From Megalonaias nervosa (taxonomy: Eukaryota; Mollusca; Bivalvia; Unionida; Unionidae): a DNA stretch of 64,000 nucleotides. The DNA is taken from positions 541 to 64,540 of the forward strand of contig JAECUM010091831.1 in the NCBI GenBank assembly GCA_016617855.1, written 5' to 3'. Shown here piece after piece: positions 58,824 through 64,000 of the stretch. Positions within the stretch are counted from its first letter, which is position 1, and every line of letters begins with the position of its first letter. The notes beneath the pieces are model-generated. The model saw only the letters and a list, made by a program, of their open reading frames with translations. It ran no database searches and was not told the DNA's origin. Made by a program: the position numbers and the translations under genes.

Positions 58824-59689
58824 AGGATGTTCTTTATTTTCCATGAATATTTCAGGTCAGAAAGGCAAACGTCTTCTCTCCTGCTTTCGCTTCCATCTGC
58901 CCCTCTGTTCTCTTATCATTCCCATTGCAGAGTAAGTGGGTTTCATTTGTATATTTTTTAAAAACATCTTTCATTCATCAAAATGTACTTAGAATTTATG
59001 ATTACCTTAGGAAGCAGCTTAAAAATTTAACATTGCTTTAATTTTCAAATTGTTCTTTTGATTCGTTTATGACATTATCTTTTCTTACATAAAATTGTCA
59101 TCTATTGTTTTATAGTTTTAAATGATGTCCTTCATTTTAAATAGCTCTTTGGTATAGGAACATTTTAAATTATGTGCAATCGATAATTTGTAAAATCTAT
59201 GGCAACGGTGGATCAAGGAACAAATAATGTCTTTTGTCTGGGTTTGGAAATGGCCTACATATTCTATCGTATGCAACAAAATATAATGGAATGGATGGAA
59301 ATCAAAGCAGTTTTTTTTATATCGACAATTGTACAGAAGATGGTTCAATCGGAAGCATTGTCATTATCGTGACAGTTTCACTGAAATTTGGGCAAAAATT
59401 ACAGTTAAATTGTTACTATATGTTCGTTTATTTTGCTAATAATAGCTTACCCGAAATGGTTACAAATGACGTCAACTTAGGTCACAATTTAACTTACATA
59501 TCCATCCCACACTGAAAGGCGTTTCCAAATTTAGAAACTAATATTGCCGGATACAACATTGCCAAGTTTTTTTCTGTCTACCTGATGAAATATGTAGAGC
59601 CTATGAATGTACATCGTGATGAACTGTGCCCCATGCACCATGTTGCACGTGCAGAACAGCTGAAAATGTAAGACATTTGTCGCAACATA

Positions 59690-59942
59690 TAAATCATTCT
59701 CAGAATCAGATTTGTCATTTATTGAAAGTACGGCTGAAAAACATCTTGCTGCATATCGTGTGTATGTCAGTCATTACAAACAGACTGCGTGCACTGAAAT
59801 GAAAGGTTGTATGCAGTTGTATAAAGAACTGCGCAAACACATACAGATAAGAAAGGGGTGGGAGTCTTGCACACATCTGTTGAGAACGTTTCGCATCAAG
59901 TGTCGGATTGGCCCATCTGGTAATATGCCTAAGGGGAGATAG
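59690..59942 (+). CDS. Putative exon, duplicated locus copy A (Cys-bearing C-terminal part)
   Basis: The open frame reads YKSFSESDLSFIESTAEKHL, AAYRVYVSHYKQTACTEMKG, CMQLYKELRKHIQIRKGWES, CTHLLRTFRIKCRIGPSGNM, PKGR, stop at 59940-59942. It has no in-frame ATG at its start, so it needs an upstream exon. It is basic with four Cys, which would suit a small secreted protein downstream of the 56677 exon. The B copy at 62964 shares KSF..DLSxIxSTxxKHL. Links between the two A exons are not proven. Confidence 0.42.
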
Positions 59943-61689
59943 GCTACGTAGTTTAAGATAATAATATCAGGTGTAGACTACATCTCGTTCTGAGGTCATT
60001 CTTTAATGCATTTTCCAGAATTACGTCTCTCTTGCTTTAGACGTGAATTGTACATATTATTTATGATAATTCCTATATGTACAAATAGTCCCAAACTTTC
60101 CATGAACTACCCTTAACCTTGGCAGACATTATTTACACGAGTTCAGCATGCACATATCACTTTTTCATCATGCTCTGATGTATTCTATGACCCCACTGCG
60201 ATGACAAGAGTCATACTGTTTTTGCTGCTGTAAATACGCATGTCCGCATGTCTCTATGTCCGACCGTAATCAGTGATAGCGCGATGACGCAGAAACGATT
60301 AACTAAGAGCCATGAGATTTTATACACGTCATTGGCGTGATAAGTAGATGACGCGATTCTTTTTCAGGTCAATGCAGCAGTATTTTAATTTATATTAATA
60401 TATTTCAAAACTCTTATGACAAAAACATTGTTCTCACAAATAGGTAAACCATATTTCAGGTAAACAAACGATTTGCTACGCGTATTTATATTCATATTTT
60501 GATGACATGATTTGTTGCTTTGGCCATTACAATACTTGTTCACATTTCATTATTTTTTCGCAAATTTTTTTAACTATTTGGATTAAGGCCTTTCAAATGA
60601 AAACTTTGCTAGTAAAACTAAGCAAACACAATTCAAGATAGACACATGAAAATTTGAATCCCTGTTTGCACATATATGTAGATAGATGATCTAGTTAGAT
60701 TTTTATGGAATTATATATTTTTCAAAACTTTATCCTACATTTTTTAAAACTTGTAGACATGGACCTTTTTGGCCTGCATGTTCTATATATTTCCTTCCAG
60801 ATAGTACTCTGAGTACTTTGGTCTTGTTTCCACATCATGGAGTGTGTATTCTACCATTCTATGAGCGGTAAAGGGTAGATGTACGCTGGTACGATTAGTC
60901 AAATAATCGGTTAATCAATCGATATATGTGTACAAAAACGATAATCGATACAAACATTAGGGTATCAATTTTTAAGAATCCATGTTATCGCCATTTACAT
61001 TGAATTTAGAACTAGGCTTTGTATAATCTCAATCACTGAAGTGTGACGTAACAAAAGTAAACGATGATTGTGTAGGATCTCGATCAAAAAGACATGATTC
61101 CATTCAGTTATGACGTAGCAATTAATTTCCATACCACGATATCTTTCGCGTACGTACAGTTACAATCATGAAGGATCCTTGCAAGTAAAATTTTAGAAAC
61201 TGTTGAAGAGACATAATAATTTAATTATCTTTTTTTAAGAAGAATTGCGCTTGTTTGATCCTTTTCAGAGAAGTCTGAATGAAGCTTCATTTTGGTTGAA
61301 CGTTGTCCCTTTGATTCTATGGTTGACAGGCCAAGATGGCGACTGGGGGTCGTCGCCTGTCCTACATTTCACTATAATGGTATTGAAAGTTAAAAAATCA
61401 GCGTAAGAATTTTTATTTTTTTTAAAAAAATTGATAATCTGACATCTAGCTCATATGGTGCCAAGTAAACGGAACATGTAGGCCTACTAGAAGGTAGATT
61501 GGTGTATGGTGCACTATGCTTTCAAGCACTTTCACATTCCTTGGAATCCTAATAGGTAGTCACAAAACATTAAAAATCGCTTACTTATCGATGTAACGAG
61601 ACATATAATTAGCACCGATTGGGTTCCGATCAGCTAACTCTAATTAAATCCCATGGTATCCGTAGAAAACAAGTCACCTTTTCGAGCTG
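59943..61689. other. Unannotated
   Basis: No supported exon or element. AT-rich with a higher density of CG dinucleotides than the left half. Confidence 0.35.
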
Positions 61690-61845
61690 TCAGCCTCGGT
61701 TTTCTGATAATTAAGCGTAGACAGCTGTATATGTAATTAATGCTAAAGCACGCTTTAGATTTCACGGCAGAGTTCCTTAGCTCTCAGGTTTCTAGAAAAT
61801 ACAAGTCTTAATATGAAAATAAGTGATAAAACGGATCCACTAGTA
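61690..61845 (+). pseudogene. Duplicated locus copy B, counterpart of 56677 exon
   Basis: Aligns to 56729-56850 with few gaps. The matching frame reads LIIKRRQLYM, stop (TAA), LMLKHALDFTAEF, against LLGARLHMLFVLKHVQHFAAE in copy A. The stop and loss of the signal-peptide start suggest this part is dead or spliced differently. Confidence 0.5.
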
Positions 61846-62356
61846 CTTACCAAACTTCGGGGATTAAAAAAAAATAAACAGTACTAGGCCAAGGTCAGAC
61901 TGGTAGTGGATCATATTTAAATGTTGATATGATAGTTTTTGTATTAGATGGTGTTAACAGATATGCTCTAAAAAAAATCACTGTGACGACATCTTTTTTC
62001 TTCCCCTGTTTATTTCAATATCTCACTATGAAATATATTACAAAATAAATTATATCACCCACAGGTCTCGATATAAGTCACTTCCTTTATCCACCTCAGT
62101 TCTCTGAACAGACCCTTTGCTACTGAGTTGATTTGCATTTTATGTTTATTTTTATTTGCAACATTTTTATTCAACCCTTTTTTTAAATAGGTCCTTTCGT
62201 AGCCAATCCGAATTAAATTGTGATTTACTTTTGTTAATTATGTTGCTAATAGATGTCGAATTTAGCTAAATGGTCACGTAGCACAATACATTAAAAGAAT
62301 ACGGGTCATAATTTTATCTCTTGGCAAACACATCAATTGCCCCCACCCACAACAAT

Positions 62357-62369
62357 ATAAATAAATAGA

Positions 62370-62408
<39 letters not shown>

Positions 62409-62410
62409 AT
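62357..62410. repeat. (AAAT)n microsatellite
   Basis: About 13 units of AAAT with one GATA variant at the left. Confidence 0.97.
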
Positions 62411-62851
62411 TCATTGTTATAAAACCATTATGTACTAAAGTAAAACGAAGTCCACGGCAAATAAACAGCTGACCAATTAATTGTTTGAGTCCGTGAATAA
62501 TTTTCCTAATTAATTCTATATATCAAGATAAAACAGAATTGGAAAGTATCTTTGATATTAATCAAGGATGAGCCGGTTATGTGCGATTGAGATAATTACA
62601 CGGTATGGCAATAGACATATTCATTGACAAATGGGTGGAGAATGTCAGTTACAATATTTACGTTTGTTTTTGTTTTCTGAAAGCATATGTCAAGGTCCAA
62701 GAAGCATTTCATAAGATGTCTACATCGATTGTCAAAGAACATAGTTAACATATGCATCCCTTAACGAAAAATGATCCAGTTGTGTGTGTGCGCGCATGTA
62801 TATGTATGACGTCACATTAGACGGTGCCAAATTGTTACATGAACGTGCAGT

Positions 62852-63046
62852 TTGATACATAATGCGTTAAACGGTTATAATGGTAAACTGTCTCTTGCAC
62901 CTGGTTGCAACGTGCAGAAGATTTCGATACGCACTGGAGTTTGTCTAAGCAGATTAGTTATTAAATCATTTGATTTGTCGTTAATAGATTCCACACCTGA
63001 TAAGCATCTCAAACTTTCCTTTCTCCACCTCGATGGTTACACATGA
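62852..63046 (+). pseudogene. Duplicated locus copy B, counterpart of 59690 exon
   Basis: The open frame includes NVQKISIRTGVCLSRLVIKS, FDLSLIDSTPDKHLKLSFLH, LDGYT, stop. The 'KSF-DLSLIDSTPDKHL' part matches 'KSFSESDLSFIESTAEKHL' of copy A with only conservative changes (F/L, E/D, A/P, E/D). The Cys-rich remainder of A has no counterpart. Could still be a functional short exon. Confidence 0.42.
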
Positions 63047-63228
63047 TTCATCGCGTCTGTCCATCAGTCCTTTCGTCCGACAGACAATCTTATTAGCACA
63101 ACTAGATCTGCAGTTTTGTAATGGGTTGCCATGAAACTTGGTAAATGTTCTTGTTATCACATGAAGATGTGCAGACAGACAAATCACTGCACTGCCGCAT
63201 TTCTTAATGGCCTTTTTCTTTACTTGCA

Positions 63229-63538
63229 GACAGTTTCGGAGGCCTAGTGGTTGGAGAGTCAGCCTCGGATGATGGAGGTCGAAGGTTCGAACCCCGGCCG
63301 AGGCATACCAAAGACTTATAACAATGGTTCTAACAGCTGCCTCGCTTGGCGCTCAGCATTTAGAGACTGGTGTAAAGACTGGTCGGCCTGGTGTGTCAGC
63401 ATAATGTGGCTGGTGCGACATCATGCTACATGCCTTCTACATGATGCACCAGTGCTAGACATCACTATAAACTGCCACACTGCAGACATCGTAGCGATAC
63501 GACTGAAAATTTGCTAAAGCTATGTTAAAGATCCAAAG

Positions 63539-63597
<59 letters not shown>
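63229..63597 (+). mobile_element. tRNA-derived SINE (family S), copy 2, with (CA)n tail
   Basis: Well-preserved tRNA-like head: 'ggcctagtggttggagagtc' (A box) and 'ggttcgaaccccggccg' (B box). Body 'gcataccaaagacttataac', 'ctggtcggcctggtgtgtca', 'ccagtgctagacatcactat', then 'cgcgcgcg' and a (CA)n tail from about 63545. It matches 16983-17327 throughout. The ORF at 63251 is a chance frame. Confidence 0.88.
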
Positions 63598-63599
<2 letters not shown>

Positions 63600-64000
63600 A
63601 CTTTACTTGCAGTCGAATGCAATATATGGGAAAATCTTGCGAACACAACTTTCACGTTCTTAATTGGTCGATATGAAACTTGGTAAATGTTATGGTCACA
63701 TAGTTTTTAATCGTATAACTGAAATGACAGTCTTGAAGACATAGCTTGTTTTTGATGGACCGCTATGAAACTTAGTACACATTATGGTCATCATCAGAAG
63801 ATGCTCATATCAGCCAATCATTTTGTGTTAGAGTTATTGCCCTTTATGACTTGATGGTGAACACAATGTCTCACAATTTTCAAATAGATTGCCAGAGAAC
63901 GACGAAAGTTAGGCGACCACAAAATCATTACGTTAAAAATACATGGCAAACATATTTTTTTTTTAAAGAAATCGTGAGAAAAATCAGGATGTGTGTGTGA
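63600..64000. repeat. Degenerate 'tatgaaacttggta' modules
   Basis: 'ggtcgatatgaaacttggta', 'gaccgctatgaaacttagta' and, at 63123, 'gttgccatgaaacttggtaa' recur with 'ttatggtcaca/tca' after them. Low-similarity modules that continue past the window edge. Confidence 0.55.

Noticed and set aside
63229..63310. tRNA gene
   Set aside because: Has A- and B-box-like text but does not fold into a full cloverleaf by eye, and the body matches another SINE copy at 16983.

Overview
This is animal (metazoan) nuclear DNA. It is AT-rich and intron-dominated, has one clearly spliced gene, and is packed with microsatellites, minisatellites and transposon remains. A bivalve mollusc is the most likely source. The phrases about 'aaggtca..aaggtcac' and 'gtttctgcacaataact' at 13.1-13.8 and 36.7-37.2 kb, the 'atggccatc' modules at 41 kb and the 'tatgaaacttggta' modules at 63-64 kb look like dispersed repeats I associate with bivalve genomes. 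That is an inference from memory, not a database match. There are no prokaryotic features, CRISPR arrays or operons.

Layout. 1-2.8 kb: a long minus-strand LINE (APE endonuclease plus reverse transcriptase) that runs off the left edge. 3.8-4.5 kb: a second decayed LINE on the minus strand. 8.05-8.36 kb: a minus-strand coding relic of unknown family. 10.5-35.0 kb: the 3' half of a plus-strand HEAT-repeat gene. Five coding exons (10543-10598, 17955-18144, 25727-25922, 27709-27810, 33788-34714) join in frame across four introns and end in an acidic, probably disordered tail and a 3' UTR with two poly(A) signals. Its 5' exons were not found and probably lie to the left. The introns hold satellites (9 copies of 49 bp, a 60/112-bp compound array, 37-bp and 32-bp arrays, and a 48-bp array split by a solo LTR), palindromic MITEs, SINEs and a LINE 3' end.

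35-45 kb: ~147-bp and ~135-bp tandem modules, more MITEs and SINEs, a 135-bp hAT-like MITE, and a reverse-transcriptase relic (43.2-44.3 kb). 45-64 kb is less repetitive. It has a possible two-exon ORF (45322-45450 + 48598-48775), a twin hairpin at 46.2-46.4 kb, a 14-copy 59-bp array, a LINE 5' end (53.0-53.96 kb), a second hAT-like MITE (57863-58133), and a tandemly duplicated locus whose left copy could encode a small secreted protein (56.7-59.9 kb versus 61.7-63.05 kb).

Most notable: one family of ~215-bp MITEs with two nested hairpins occurs about 13 times in 64 kb. One copy sits inside a SINE and so shows its TA target duplication directly. A 1,084-bp solo LTR with a 5-bp target duplication splits a satellite array. 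The duplicated locus at the right shows protein-like conservation.
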